Positions 52,296 through 62,388 of a stretch of 64,000 bases of DNA are shown in pieces. This stretch comes from a virus. Position 1 is the stretch's first letter. Each line of letters begins with the position of its first letter. The notes under the pieces are model-generated. The model ran no database searches, was not told the origin of the DNA, and worked only from the letters and a program-made list of their open reading frames with translations. Location of the stretch: positions 1-64,000 of IMG/VR virus record IMGVR_UViG_3300009130_000023; one strand, written 5' to 3'. The position numbers and the translations under genes are program-made.

Positions 52296-52303
52296 GATAA
52301 ATA
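52296..52303 (+). promoter_or_regulatory. Late promoter GATAAATA for the 618-residue fibre
   Basis: GATAAATA with the ATG at 52319, giving a leader of about ten bases without a Shine-Dalgarno sequence. Confidence 0.55.
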
Positions 52304-52318
52304 TAGAGTATAAAGACT

Positions 52319-54175
52319 ATGGCAGTAAATTATAAACAGTTTGAAGCAAACTATGGATTTAAGAGTCCAGGATTTACGGTTGACAATCTTGGTAATGTAA
52401 TAGTAAGAACAATTACTAATACATATACTCCAACTGCGACTGACTCTATAGATTATACAGTTACAGAATCTACAAATAATTTTAGTATTACAGATAAAGA
52501 AAGCAATAATTTAGGATCAAATCCTGTTCTTGATTTAAAAAGAGGTACAACTTACGTTTTTAGCCTTGATACTACATCTGTTACATTTAATATTTTTGCA
52601 CCTGATACAAATAATAATTCAGTACCTGGTGAGCTTTATAATACTGGGTTATCACATACTACAAGTATTAATGGACAAAATCTTTCAACTGATACATGGA
52701 CAGTTCAACAAACTTGGCAACAAGAAACAACAGCATATAGTAGACCTGTAACTGTTGTTGTACCTAATACTGTTGGAACATCCTTAGAAGGTAAACAAAT
52801 TCCTGTAATTATATCTTTACACAATGCAAATCAATCATCCGGAAATGCTATTACACATTTAAATTATCTAACAGATAAAATTATAGTTGCTCCTCAAGGT
52901 TATAGTAAAGAATGGAATGTTGGATATTCATCTAGTAAAGCAGATGATATAGCATATCTTGATGCAATAATAGATAAGTTAGCAACTTTTGATAACGTAG
53001 ATATAAGAGAAATTTCAATTCATGGACAAGGACTTGGTGGTCAAATGGCACACCAATATGCTTTACAAACAACAAAAACAAATATTAAAAATGTAATTAT
53101 TGAATCAGCATTATTTAATGAAGATCAATATAGAGAAAATACAAACATTTTCTACAAAATGGCTTTATCTAATCTAGGAGATTCAACAGCAGTTTCTTGG
53201 ACACCTGTAACACCTTTAACTAAATCAAAAGTTGTAATGTTTCATGGTGAAGAAGATTTAGCGTATCCATTTAATGGAGGAGTTGTAGCAGGCGAAACTA
53301 TTTTAACAGCGGCAACTACAATATATGGATGGGCAAAAGCCGTTGGTACTAGTCAAAGTAAATTAACATCTGGAACACTACAAAGTGATGGAGCAAGTTT
53401 ATATTCTTATAATTCAGGTGCAGTAGCATTATATGGCTATCCTAATGTAGCACAATCTTGGGAAGGAGCTGTAAAAACAAGCATTCAAACAAAAGTAAAT
53501 GAAACAGCAACACCTAGTTCATTTTTAGATATTCCTACAGCTTCAACTGTATCAGGAGCAAGTGCTCAAGCAAAAACTAAAGGACTTTTAAGTTTTATAG
53601 TACCAATTGATGCCCCAGATAAAATATTTTATGGTGATGGAGACAAAATACCTAATGCGGCAATGAATATAACTAATCCTACGGTAACAGGAATTGGATC
53701 ATTTAGTTCTATTCTTAATACAGGAAATTTAATAAGTTCAGGTGTAGATGCAACTATAACAATTAGTCCTACAGGTACTGGTACAGTAGATATTAATCCA
53801 GCTGGCGGTGGTACTATAAACAATGTAAATGTTAATGCATCAAATTTAACAACATCTGGTGAAGTATCAATAACACCTAATTCAGACGTAACTATAAGCC
53901 CGCAAATAAGTGGAACACTAACAATTAATCCTACAGCAACAGGAGTTTTAAATAATGTAACTGTAGGGCAATCTGTTCCTAAAGCTGGGTCTTTTACTAC
54001 TCTCGTTTCGACGTCAGGAACGTTAAATAGTACTACAATTGGTACAACAACACCTGCTAATGCTGGATTTTTACAGGCATCGGGCGAAAATGCGCCTTCA
54101 ACAGGTAAACACTTGACCAATAAAACTTATGTGGACGCAACTAGTATGGTTTATTCTATTGCGTTAGGAGTATAA
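52319..54175 (+). CDS. Fibre with a degenerate cupredoxin domain split by a dead hydrolase domain
   Basis: 618 residues. Residues about 60-115 (NPVLDLKRGTTYVFSLDTTS) start a cupredoxin-like fold; its end comes only at about 420-445 (LLSFIVPIDAPDKIFYGDGD). Between them (about 137-410) lies an alpha/beta hydrolase of the PHB-depolymerase/feruloyl-esterase type: PVIISLHNANQSSGNAI, IIVAPQGYSKEWNVG, ISIHGQGLGGQMAHQY, VVMFHGEEDLAYPFNGG, QSWEGAV. The nucleophile position in G-x-S-x-G-G is Gly238, and the usual G-H-T-W is A-Q-S-W, so Ser and His are both lost while Asp remains. Copper ligands of the cupredoxin are also absent. The C-terminal 170 residues are fibre repeats ending MVYSIALGV. Confidence 0.8.
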   Translation: MAVNYKQFEANYGFKSPGFTVDNLGNVIVRTITNTYTPTATDSIDYTVTESTNNFSITDKESNNLGSNPVLDLKRGTTYVFSLDTTSVTFNIFAPDTNNNSVPGELYNTGLSHTTSINGQNLSTDTWTVQQTWQQETTAYSRPVTVVVPNTVGTSLEGKQIPVIISLHNANQSSGNAITHLNYLTDKIIVAPQGYSKEWNVGYSSSKADDIAYLDAIIDKLATFDNVDIREISIHGQGLGGQMAHQYALQTTKTNIKNVIIESALFNEDQYRENTNIFYKMALSNLGDSTAVSWTPVTPLTKSKVVMFHGEEDLAYPFNGGVVAGETILTAATTIYGWAKAVGTSQSKLTSGTLQSDGASLYSYNSGAVALYGYPNVAQSWEGAVKTSIQTKVNETATPSSFLDIPTASTVSGASAQAKTKGLLSFIVPIDAPDKIFYGDGDKIPNAAMNITNPTVTGIGSFSSILNTGNLISSGVDATITISPTGTGTVDINPAGGGTINNVNVNASNLTTSGEVSITPNSDVTISPQISGTLTINPTATGVLNNVTVGQSVPKAGSFTTLVSTSGTLNSTTIGTTTPANAGFLQASGENAPSTGKHLTNKTYVDATSMVYSIALGV

Positions 54176-54178
54176 AAA

Positions 54179-54274
54179 ATGGCTTGCGAAAACGAAAAAT
54201 GTAAATGCGAAAATTGTACTTGTGATCCTTGTTTATGTACGGAAGACAAACAGTGTGAGTGTGCAAAGGAATAA
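54179..54274 (+). CDS. Metallothionein-like peptide (31 residues, 9 Cys)
   Basis: ATG at 54179, four bases after the fibre stop, to TAA at 54272-54274. The product has Cys at 3, 8, 10, 13, 15, 18, 20, 26 and 28, mostly as C-x-C and C-x-x-C (core KCKCENCTCDPCLCTEDK), with acidic and lysine residues between and no hydrophobic core. That is the composition of a metallothionein that binds zinc, cadmium or copper thiolates. It is set tightly between two fibre genes and six bases before the next ATG. The Cys pattern makes a chance frame unlikely. Metal and role are unknown. Confidence 0.75.
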   Translation: MACENEKCKCENCTCDPCLCTEDKQCECAKE

Positions 54275-54279
54275 TTTAA

Positions 54280-57200
54280 ATGGCTAAGAAAAAATTAAAA
54301 AATTATATATTTCAAACAGGAATTCCTAAAAGCGGGAATAATTATCCTATTGCTCACAATCTTATCTCTAAAAACGTAGACTGGATTAAAGATGAGATGA
54401 TGGGGTACATCTTAGAAAAAACAAATTTACATACAAAAGCAGATATATATCCTAATACATCTAACAGAATTACAAACAATAGAACTTTTATTAAAGATGA
54501 AGTATGGGCTTGGGTGGCGGCACAAGTTGCAGGTAACGTTGCACCATTTGCCGGTTTCACTAAAACTGAAGACACTATAGAAGCAGATGTAGAAAAAGTA
54601 GTAGATGCTATTGCACGTGACGTTAGATATGGTGGTAATGAAAATTTAAGAACTCAAACAGGAACATATTTTATAGATGGTGTACTTCAATTAGCTAATA
54701 GTGGAGATCCTGAAATCGCATATTGGACTTATATGCGAACACTTATAAAAGATTATATTTTACCTGGAAGTGCATTTAGTTCTTTACAAACTAGTACATC
54801 TTACACTCCTACAGGAGCAACATATACGCCAGCAACTGGTGATATGATTTTAACTATTGGTGCTCACACTTTAACAGTTGGACAATCTGTTAGAATTAGT
54901 ACACTTGGTTTAACTTTTACGTGTGCAAAGGACAACAATGCAACAAATCACAGTTATCCAAGAGCGTCTGGTTCAAACGCACCCGGTGGTGCTGATTATT
55001 TTTATAATAAACCAGTTAAAATTACAGCTAAAGATTCAATGTCAATTACTATAAATGTAGGAGTATCTAGTAATACATCAGCACATACTTTTGTAAGTGC
55101 TTCTTCTGGATCTGTACAAAGTGGAACAATACAAGATTTAACAGGAACAAATGCTGAAAGTGCCGGTGTTACAGATTATGATACAAAATTAGGTCAATTA
55201 ATTAATACAGTTGACAATGGATATCTTCAATTACCAGCTTTAATAAGTAGCTCTTATAAATTTGAAAATTTTACTTATAATACAGACAAGTGTAATAGAG
55301 ATTATCAATTTATTCTTGATGCATATCTTAATGATTTACGTTACAATGGTAACAAACAAACAAGATTTATTGCTTCTAAATTCTGGGTTGGAACAACTCC
55401 TCAGATAGATGGTGATAGACAACCAGAAATTGCCGCAACAAATTGGGTTAGAGATTTAATAACTAATTACGTTTTAGCAAATAGATCAGTAAACTTCACT
55501 CCAACAAATGCAGTATACACACCTACAACTGGAGTAATGACATTAACTATTGGAACACACCCAATAACAGTTGGTCAATATATTAGAATTAATACAAATA
55601 GTTTGACGTTTACGTGTGCTATGGATAACCATGGATCAAATCATACATATCCAAGAGCAACAGGCTCGAATGCACCAGGTGGGGCTGACTATGCCTATAA
55701 TGAACCAGTTTTAGTTACAGGAATAAGTGCAGATTCAATTACTGTAAACGTAGGAATATCAAGTAATACAACAGCACATACTTTTGTAAGTGCTACTACA
55801 GGTGCAGTTACAAGATCAAAACAAAGCCCAGTTGTTACTACACAATTTACAGATGGAACTCTTTCTGAATCAAATGCGGCAAGTAGAATAGTAACATTGT
55901 CAAATATTATTGCTGATGTAAAAGAATTTGGTTTAGATAATTTACCAACATTAGAAAAAAATGAAGTATCTAGTTTAAAAGTTGTTAATCCAGGTGGACA
56001 AGTTAATCATGAAGATATTTTATTAATTACAAACACTACAAGAAATACTGTATTATATAATTTTGCAGATGCAAGTCTTGGTTGTACAGTAGAATATGAA
56101 AAAGAAGAAGATGATGATTTTAAAGCATTCTTACAAGGTAGTGATACTGTAACTACAATATTTTTAAATGCTGATACTAGTACACACTCATTAACTGATG
56201 CAGTATCTATTTTTATAGAAGGCGGAGAACTTAAAACAAGACCATTTGATTTTGGTACTGACGCAATTGAAAGATTTAGAATTGCAAAACCACAATCAAT
56301 GATAGATGCTGACTTTGAGTATGGACTACAGCCAACCAAGTGGCAAGCGATTGCAACACAAAGAGGTTATCCATCAATTTACGAAGTACCGGGAACAGAT
56401 GTAGATATTGCATCAGTAACAACTGACGCATCAACTGGTACAGCAGGAATAGGTGCATCATTAATAACTGTAACAACAGTTGGTCCTCACTCCATGTTAG
56501 CAGGAGATCCATTAACTATTATAGGTTTTGCAGGATCAGGAGTAGAAGGGGCAGGTAGAGCCCAAGGGTCATTTGTTGTAAATGCTATAACATCTAATAA
56601 AATTTTTAATTACTATGCAAAAGCAAAAGTAGGAACATCAAACGCACAGGTCATATCAACTAAATTTACTCAAATGCGTAAAGGTGCATTTTATACTGGA
56701 GCAGATTTAGGAGAACCGACTTTCTCTGTTGTAACTCAAGGATCAAGTGGATCAGTTGCAACTTCATTAAAAGTATTATCAGGACAAACAATTGTTCCAT
56801 TTACTGGAACAGCTCCTCCAACAGGAGCACCAGTGGCAGGAACAGGTATTGCAACTGGTACACAAATTACAGCAATTACAGGTTCAGGTGGAGCAATAGT
56901 TAGTCCAAAAATTAAAGGAGATTATGCTTCAGGTGTAACTCAAGTTGAAGTCGTAGATGCGGCTGGTATTTTACAAAATTCTGTAATGGATAGAGGTGAT
57001 GGGTTTGGTACAAATATTATAAACGTTAATGGAATGGTTTTAACTTTATCAAGTCCCTTACAATCAAGTTTAATAGGTGATCAAACAGTTTATCAAAATG
57101 TTGCTGGATTAAACAGATCACCAAATGGTTCAGGTGCAACTTGGAATGTAAGTTGGACTGGTGGAACTTATACTGTTGCAATATCTGTAACTGGTCTAAA

Positions 57201-60200
57201 TTATCAAGTAGGTGATGCAATAACAATTCTTGGAACGGCTTTAAGTGCATCAACACCAGCAAACGATTTAACAATTAATGTAGATAGTGTAGATACTGCA
57301 GGAGAAATTCTTTCTTTCAGTTATTCAGGAACTGCATTTGACGGAACAGGATCAGTATCAAACGCAACTGGTAGTGTACCAGGTGGCGTAGGAACAGGCG
57401 GCACATTTAATATTACTAAAACAGCTGGAACATATTCAGTAGCATTGGCAAGTAAAACATATACAGCTATAACTCCTGCATACGCAGGCGGTAATGGTGC
57501 TGGATCTATTTGGGACATAACAATATTGAATAATACTTTTAGTGCCGTTACAATGTCAAATGGTGGAACTGGTTTCATTGTTAATGATTCATTAAGATTT
57601 GCAGGAACAGAATTTGGTGGAGTTGGAGATACTAATGAATTATTAATTAGAGTTACTGGTGAAAGTTCAGGAGTAATAACAGGTCATTCATCTGCAGGTA
57701 CGGCTCCTGATGCAGTAGTAACATACTCAAACCCAGCATTTACTACAAGTGGTTCAGGAACATTAGCACAATTTAACGTAACAAGAACAGGTACAACTTA
57801 TTCAGCAGTTATAACAGGATTAGGAACAAATTACGCACAAAATGATACTATAACAATTGATGGTGGTAATTTAGGTGGTGCATCAACAACAAATGATTGT
57901 ACATTAACAGTTGCAACTGTAGACGGTTCAGGTGGAATAACAAGTGTTACACCTACAGGTACAGCCGTAAACACACAATCCTGGACTGGATTAACATCAG
58001 CTAACAACTATGTAGGTTCAGGAGCTCAATTTAGTGTTACTAACGCAGGCGGTGGTGGTAGCTATAGTAATGTTACAGTAACGTCAGTTGGAGAACATTA
58101 TACATTAGGTCAAGAATTAAAAATATCAGGAACAACATTAGGAGGCTTATCTCCTACACACGATTTAACAATTACATTGGATACAGCATTAGGAGCCAAT
58201 GACGCAATTGTACAAGGTAATTGGACAGATAGTGGTAATGCTTTACCAGGACCTGAATCAATGGCTTATGTAGTAAATGATATATTAGAAGTTTCTGGTT
58301 CGGCTTTGGGCGGAGTTAATACGACCAATGATGCATACGTTAGAGTGTCTAGCGTAGACGCAGACGGGTCTATTACAGGATTAGCTGTTAGTGGAACAGG
58401 AACTGATGGAGACGTAACATATACGGAAATACCAGAATGGGATGGTTCAACGATACCAGGATGGACTACAAACCAATCAGGTACAGGTGCAACATTTACA
58501 ATTCAAAGAGTAGGAACAGCTTATACAGCCACAGTAGTAGCGATAGGATCAGGATTTGTAGGAACAGAACAAATAACAATTTTAGGAACACACTTAGGTG
58601 GTGCAACACCTGGCAATGACGCTTCATTTACTATTTCAACAGTTGACGGATCAGGTGGTATTACAGCCATTAGTGCAGTAACAGGAACCGCGGCTAATAC
58701 TCAAACATATACAAATGCACCTACATCAAAAAGAATAGGTCAAGGTGAAGCATTTGATATTAGTATTTCAGGTGGAAATTATACTGTAGATGCAATTGCA
58801 CAGGCAGGTACAAATTTCTGGGTAGGACAAATAGTTAAAATTTCTGGATCAACATTATATGGTGCTTCACCAGGAAATGATTTATCATTAGAAATTACAT
58901 CAATAGATGCAGTATCAACAGGCGGAATAACAGGCGTAACTGCTACTGGAAGTGCTAACACAGGTACTGGTGCTGTAGGAACATTAATAGGTGGAAGTAA
59001 TAGACCACAGGCTGGTGTTGGAGCAGTATTCTACATAACTAGATCATATACAAATGATTCATCAACTACATATACAGAAGCAACAGTTTCATCTTTAGGA
59101 ACAGGTTATAATGTAGGAGATCAAATTGTAGTTTCCGGTTCAAGTTTAGGTGGAGGAACACCTACGCATGATTGCAGTATTACTGTTCAAGCTGTAAATT
59201 CATTTGGTGGTATAACACAATGTACTCATTCAGGTAGTGCAGTAACAGGAACAGGTGTATCAGTTTATTCATCTATTACTTTATCAGATGCAACTACACA
59301 AGTTTTACCTTCTTCATCTACAATAACTTATAGTGCGATAGCAACAATACAAGTACAATTTTTAACACCACACGGTTTAGTTCCAGGAGATGGTTTCTTA
59401 GTAACTATTGGATCTGATAATGGAAGTAATAATCATTTATTAGCATCAGGACCATTCCTTGTTACAGAACTTCCAGCAACTAATCAATTAAGATTCCAAG
59501 CTAGAGCTCCAGGACAAATTACGGATCAGGATTGGTCTGGATTCGTATATGTTAGACCAGATTCATTCTTCGTACATAGACCATTTGATGGAGGTGTACA
59601 ATTAGGAACAGGTGGACCACAACATGGTGCACAGGCGATAAGACAATCTAAAAAATATATTAGATATCAATCAGGTAAAGGTATAATGTATACAACGGGT
59701 GCCTTGTTTGCTCCTTCTTATGATATTTTAAATATTGTAGCAGAAGGTAAAACACTTGGTTCAGTTATATCAGTTACTACAGATGAAGTTGATCACGGTT
59801 TACAAGTTGGTGCAATTATAACATTAATTGGAATAGCACAACAAGAATTTAATGATGATTATACAGTAACTCAAATAGTAAATGAAAGAACATTTAAAGT
59901 TACTGCTCAAAGTACTTTAAGTATGTTAACTCCAGAATTTAAAGATCAACCACAAGTATCATTAAAAAATTGGAATGGTGCAACTGTAAGATCAGGTATA
60001 TTTGATGATCAAAATGGAATTTTCTGGGAATATGATGGTGTAAACTTAAATCTTGTACAAAGAACAGCTACAAGACAATTAGCAGGAACAATTTCAGTAA
60101 ATCCTGATTCTAATACAATTGCAGGAACAGGAACAAGATTTAGAGAACAATTAAAAGCAGGTGATAGAATAGTAATAAGAGGTATGACTCACGTTGTATC

Positions 60201-61998
60201 TAGTGTTACGGATAATGTAACAATGAATGTTACTCCAGACTATAGAGGAGTTAATGCTTCATCTGGTGTTAAAAGTTGTTTAGTATTTGATAAAAAAGTT
60301 AAACAAGCTAACTGGAATTTAGATAGAGTAGACGGAACAGGAGCTAGTGGATATGATTTAAATGTATCTAAGATGCAGATGATCGGTTTACAAATGTCCT
60401 GGTATGGAGCAGGATTTATTGACTATATGACTAGAGGTGGTGATGGTAACTTTATTTTCTGTCACAGAATGAGAAATTCTAACATCAATACAGAAGCATA
60501 TATGAGAACAGGTAACCAACCTGTACGTTATGAAGTTACAAATGAAGGTCCTAATGGTAAACTTTCAGATAATTTAACTGCAGGAGATACAACAATAAGA
60601 TTAATAGATGCTTCTTTCTTCCCACCAGGTGGCGGAACACTTTATATAGATAATGAAATTATAACATACACAACTGTTACTGGTAATAAATTAACAGGTG
60701 TTACTAGAGCAACTCAATTAACTAACTTTTCTGCAGGAGCTACTAGATCATATACAGCAGGTCCGGCGGCTGAACACTTTAGAAATACAGGAGTTGTATT
60801 AATTAGTAACTCAGCAAGTCCAATTATATCACACTGGGGATCATCTTACATAACAGATGGTGACTTTGATGAAGAACGTGGATATCTGTTTAGTTACTCA
60901 GCAACGAATTTAGAATTATCAACTACGAAAAAAACTGTGTTCCTAATAAGATTAGCACCATCAGTTGCTAACGCTTTAACAGGAGACCTTGGAGACAGAG
61001 ACTTGCTTAACAGAGCCCAGTTGCTACTTGAAGGTATAGAAATTACAACAGAACCTATGTCTTCTAATCCAGGTTCACTTGTTGTACAAGGAGTGATTAA
61101 TCCTCAAAACTATCCAATTGATCCAAGTGATATAGGTTGGACGGGACTGTCAGGAACTGCACAAGGTGGTCAACCATCATTTGCTCAAATAGCGGCAGGT
61201 GGTTCGGTTAACTGGAACGGTGGTGCAACTCAGGTTACAGCAACAGCAGACACATCGGCGGCAATTTCAACTCAAGTTACAAACAACTGGTGGAACATGG
61301 GTACTTGGTATAACAATTATTCATACTGGTTAAAAGAAGATGGTCCAGGAAACAACAATGGTTTTGATGACAGAAATATTAAAGTAGGAGATTCAGTAAG
61401 TGGTGGTAGTTTCCCTGCAAATACAATTATTACAGAGCTTTATGAATATTCTTATTACTACCTAGCATACTACAGTAATAATCACGGTGGTATTCCAATG
61501 GGAACACCTATTACGTTTTCTATGGGAGGTACATTAACTAATACAAACTACTTGTACATGGATCCAACTTCATGGGAAGCTTCAAATGCCACACAAGGTA
61601 CAGAATTAGAAGACGCTAATTTTCCAGCTGGTACATCAGTTATTAGTGTGGATCCAATAGCAAGATATGGTCCAGTTAGTGGTGGTACAAATTATTACAA
61701 AGTAACGTTTTCACAAACGTCTACCGGGGCTATTGCCGCAGGTGCAAGTGTTACGTTCTTATTTGGTAATCCACCATATGCACAACCAGGTGAAACGATC
61801 TTTTCATTCGTTGCACAGCCAGGTGAAAGAGCAACATTATCTCTTCATCCGATCAAGGAATTGACTAATACTACATTAGGTGGAAGAGGAACATTTCCTA
61901 ATGGTCCAGATGCGTTAGCAATTAACGTATACAGAACATCAGGTGCTGGAGCAGTTAACGGTACAGTTACACTGCGTTGGTCAGAAGCTCAAGCGTAA
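54280..61998 (+). CDS. Giant tail fibre (2572 residues) with mosaic repeats
   Basis: Largest gene in the window. Residues 60-120 and about 330-370 hold helical modules ending in RDVRYGGN and LNDLRYNGN, as in the 1923-residue fibre. Two 95-residue modules (near 180 and 410) match those in the 642-residue fibre, one with 35 identical bases. Residues about 950-1660 hold about eight Gly-rich beta repeats of 75-85 residues (GDAITILGTALS, NDTITIDGGNLGGASTTNDC, EQITILGTHLGGATPGNDA). The C-terminal third has MSWYGAGFIDYMTRGGDGNF and FCHRMRNSNINTEAYMRTGN, typical of marine myovirus fibres, and the last 450 residues are Trp/Tyr/Asn-rich. No enzymatic motif seen. It ends exactly where the convergent minus-strand gene ends. 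Confidence 0.88.
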   Translation: MAKKKLKNYIFQTGIPKSGNNYPIAHNLISKNVDWIKDEMMGYILEKTNLHTKADIYPNTSNRITNNRTFIKDEVWAWVAAQVAGNVAPFAGFTKTEDTIEADVEKVVDAIARDVRYGGNENLRTQTGTYFIDGVLQLANSGDPEIAYWTYMRTLIKDYILPGSAFSSLQTSTSYTPTGATYTPATGDMILTIGAHTLTVGQSVRISTLGLTFTCAKDNNATNHSYPRASGSNAPGGADYFYNKPVKITAKDSMSITINVGVSSNTSAHTFVSASSGSVQSGTIQDLTGTNAESAGVTDYDTKLGQLINTVDNGYLQLPALISSSYKFENFTYNTDKCNRDYQFILDAYLNDLRYNGNKQTRFIASKFWVGTTPQIDGDRQPEIAATNWVRDLITNYVLANRSVNFTPTNAVYTPTTGVMTLTIGTHPITVGQYIRINTNSLTFTCAMDNHGSNHTYPRATGSNAPGGADYAYNEPVLVTGISADSITVNVGISSNTTAHTFVSATTGAVTRSKQSPVVTTQFTDGTLSESNAASRIVTLSNIIADVKEFGLDNLPTLEKNEVSSLKVVNPGGQVNHEDILLITNTTRNTVLYNFADASLGCTVEYEKEEDDDFKAFLQGSDTVTTIFLNADTSTHSLTDAVSIFIEGGELKTRPFDFGTDAIERFRIAKPQSMIDADFEYGLQPTKWQAIATQRGYPSIYEVPGTDVDIASVTTDASTGTAGIGASLITVTTVGPHSMLAGDPLTIIGFAGSGVEGAGRAQGSFVVNAITSNKIFNYYAKAKVGTSNAQVISTKFTQMRKGAFYTGADLGEPTFSVVTQGSSGSVATSLKVLSGQTIVPFTGTAPPTGAPVAGTGIATGTQITAITGSGGAIVSPKIKGDYASGVTQVEVVDAAGILQNSVMDRGDGFGTNIINVNGMVLTLSSPLQSSLIGDQTVYQNVAGLNRSPNGSGATWNVSWTGGTYTVAISVTGLNYQVGDAITILGTALSASTPANDLTINVDSVDTAGEILSFSYSGTAFDGTGSVSNATGSVPGGVGTGGTFNITKTAGTYSVALASKTYTAITPAYAGGNGAGSIWDITILNNTFSAVTMSNGGTGFIVNDSLRFAGTEFGGVGDTNELLIRVTGESSGVITGHSSAGTAPDAVVTYSNPAFTTSGSGTLAQFNVTRTGTTYSAVITGLGTNYAQNDTITIDGGNLGGASTTNDCTLTVATVDGSGGITSVTPTGTAVNTQSWTGLTSANNYVGSGAQFSVTNAGGGGSYSNVTVTSVGEHYTLGQELKISGTTLGGLSPTHDLTITLDTALGANDAIVQGNWTDSGNALPGPESMAYVVNDILEVSGSALGGVNTTNDAYVRVSSVDADGSITGLAVSGTGTDGDVTYTEIPEWDGSTIPGWTTNQSGTGATFTIQRVGTAYTATVVAIGSGFVGTEQITILGTHLGGATPGNDASFTISTVDGSGGITAISAVTGTAANTQTYTNAPTSKRIGQGEAFDISISGGNYTVDAIAQAGTNFWVGQIVKISGSTLYGASPGNDLSLEITSIDAVSTGGITGVTATGSANTGTGAVGTLIGGSNRPQAGVGAVFYITRSYTNDSSTTYTEATVSSLGTGYNVGDQIVVSGSSLGGGTPTHDCSITVQAVNSFGGITQCTHSGSAVTGTGVSVYSSITLSDATTQVLPSSSTITYSAIATIQVQFLTPHGLVPGDGFLVTIGSDNGSNNHLLASGPFLVTELPATNQLRFQARAPGQITDQDWSGFVYVRPDSFFVHRPFDGGVQLGTGGPQHGAQAIRQSKKYIRYQSGKGIMYTTGALFAPSYDILNIVAEGKTLGSVISVTTDEVDHGLQVGAIITLIGIAQQEFNDDYTVTQIVNERTFKVTAQSTLSMLTPEFKDQPQVSLKNWNGATVRSGIFDDQNGIFWEYDGVNLNLVQRTATRQLAGTISVNPDSNTIAGTGTRFREQLKAGDRIVIRGMTHVVSSVTDNVTMNVTPDYRGVNASSGVKSCLVFDKKVKQANWNLDRVDGTGASGYDLNVSKMQMIGLQMSWYGAGFIDYMTRGGDGNFIFCHRMRNSNINTEAYMRTGNQPVRYEVTNEGPNGKLSDNLTAGDTTIRLIDASFFPPGGGTLYIDNEIITYTTVTGNKLTGVTRATQLTNFSAGATRSYTAGPAAEHFRNTGVVLISNSASPIISHWGSSYITDGDFDEERGYLFSYSATNLELSTTKKTVFLIRLAPSVANALTGDLGDRDLLNRAQLLLEGIEITTEPMSSNPGSLVVQGVINPQNYPIDPSDIGWTGLSGTAQGGQPSFAQIAAGGSVNWNGGATQVTATADTSAAISTQVTNNWWNMGTWYNNYSYWLKEDGPGNNNGFDDRNIKVGDSVSGGSFPANTIITELYEYSYYYLAYYSNNHGGIPMGTPITFSMGGTLTNTNYLYMDPTSWEASNATQGTELEDANFPAGTSVISVDPIARYGPVSGGTNYYKVTFSQTSTGAIAAGASVTFLFGNPPYAQPGETIFSFVAQPGERATLSLHPIKELTNTTLGGRGTFPNGPDALAINVYRTSGAGAVNGTVTLRWSEAQA
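57121..59260. repeat. About eight tandem 75-85-residue Gly-rich beta repeats in the giant fibre
   Basis: Each unit reads roughly G-x-x-F-x-I-x-x-x-G-x-x-Y-x-x-x-V-x-x-x-G-x-x-Y-x-x-G-D-x-I-x-I-x-G-x-x-L-G-G-x-x-P-x-N-D then a VDGSGGIT-like turn. A single copy is inserted between CBM repeats 4 and 5 of the 1717-residue fibre, and a partial one in the 1923-residue fibre. Confidence 0.8.
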
Positions 61999-62388
61999 TT
62001 ATTTCTTTTCAGGATTGTCTTTTTTGGATTGGCTATCGCCTTTTATAACTCTATAATTATCTTCAGAATGATCAGGTGTACTAACTTCGGATACGCTACC
62101 ATGATCAGATACTAATTCTAATTGATGAGGCATTAATGGTGGATTGTACCAAGTTTCACCTTCTTTAAATTCTTTAGTATATAAGGTTGCATCTTTAGTA
62201 TCAATCCAATGTAATTTGAATACTCCACTATTACAAAACCAAGTTTCATCTTTGTCTTTATGAAAATGCATACTAAATTTTGCACCTTTTTTAGTAAAGA
62301 CCATAATTTTTCCACAGTATTTGTCGCTGGATGCCCATATTAATTCATAGCCCCAACCCATTTCTCTTTTACCTAGTTTATTGATCAT
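61999..62388 (-). CDS. Cupin-type sugar isomerase (mannose-6-phosphate isomerase type II-like)
   Basis: 129 residues forming one cupin barrel. GWGYELIWASSDKYCGKIMV, then KFSMHFHKDKDETWFCNSG (metal ligands H and H plus E), and WYNPPLMPHQLELVSDHG with EVSTPDHSEDNYR. This matches the C-terminal cupin of mannose-6-phosphate isomerase/GDP-mannose enzymes as a stand-alone protein. It starts 11 bases inside the end of the epimerase gene and is the last gene of the sugar operon. Its stop abuts the stop of the giant fibre with no spacer. Confidence 0.82.
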   Translation of the reverse strand: MINKLGKREMGWGYELIWASSDKYCGKIMVFTKKGAKFSMHFHKDKDETWFCNSGVFKLHWIDTKDATLYTKEFKEGETWYNPPLMPHQLELVSDHGSVSEVSTPDHSEDNYRVIKGDSQSKKDNPEKK

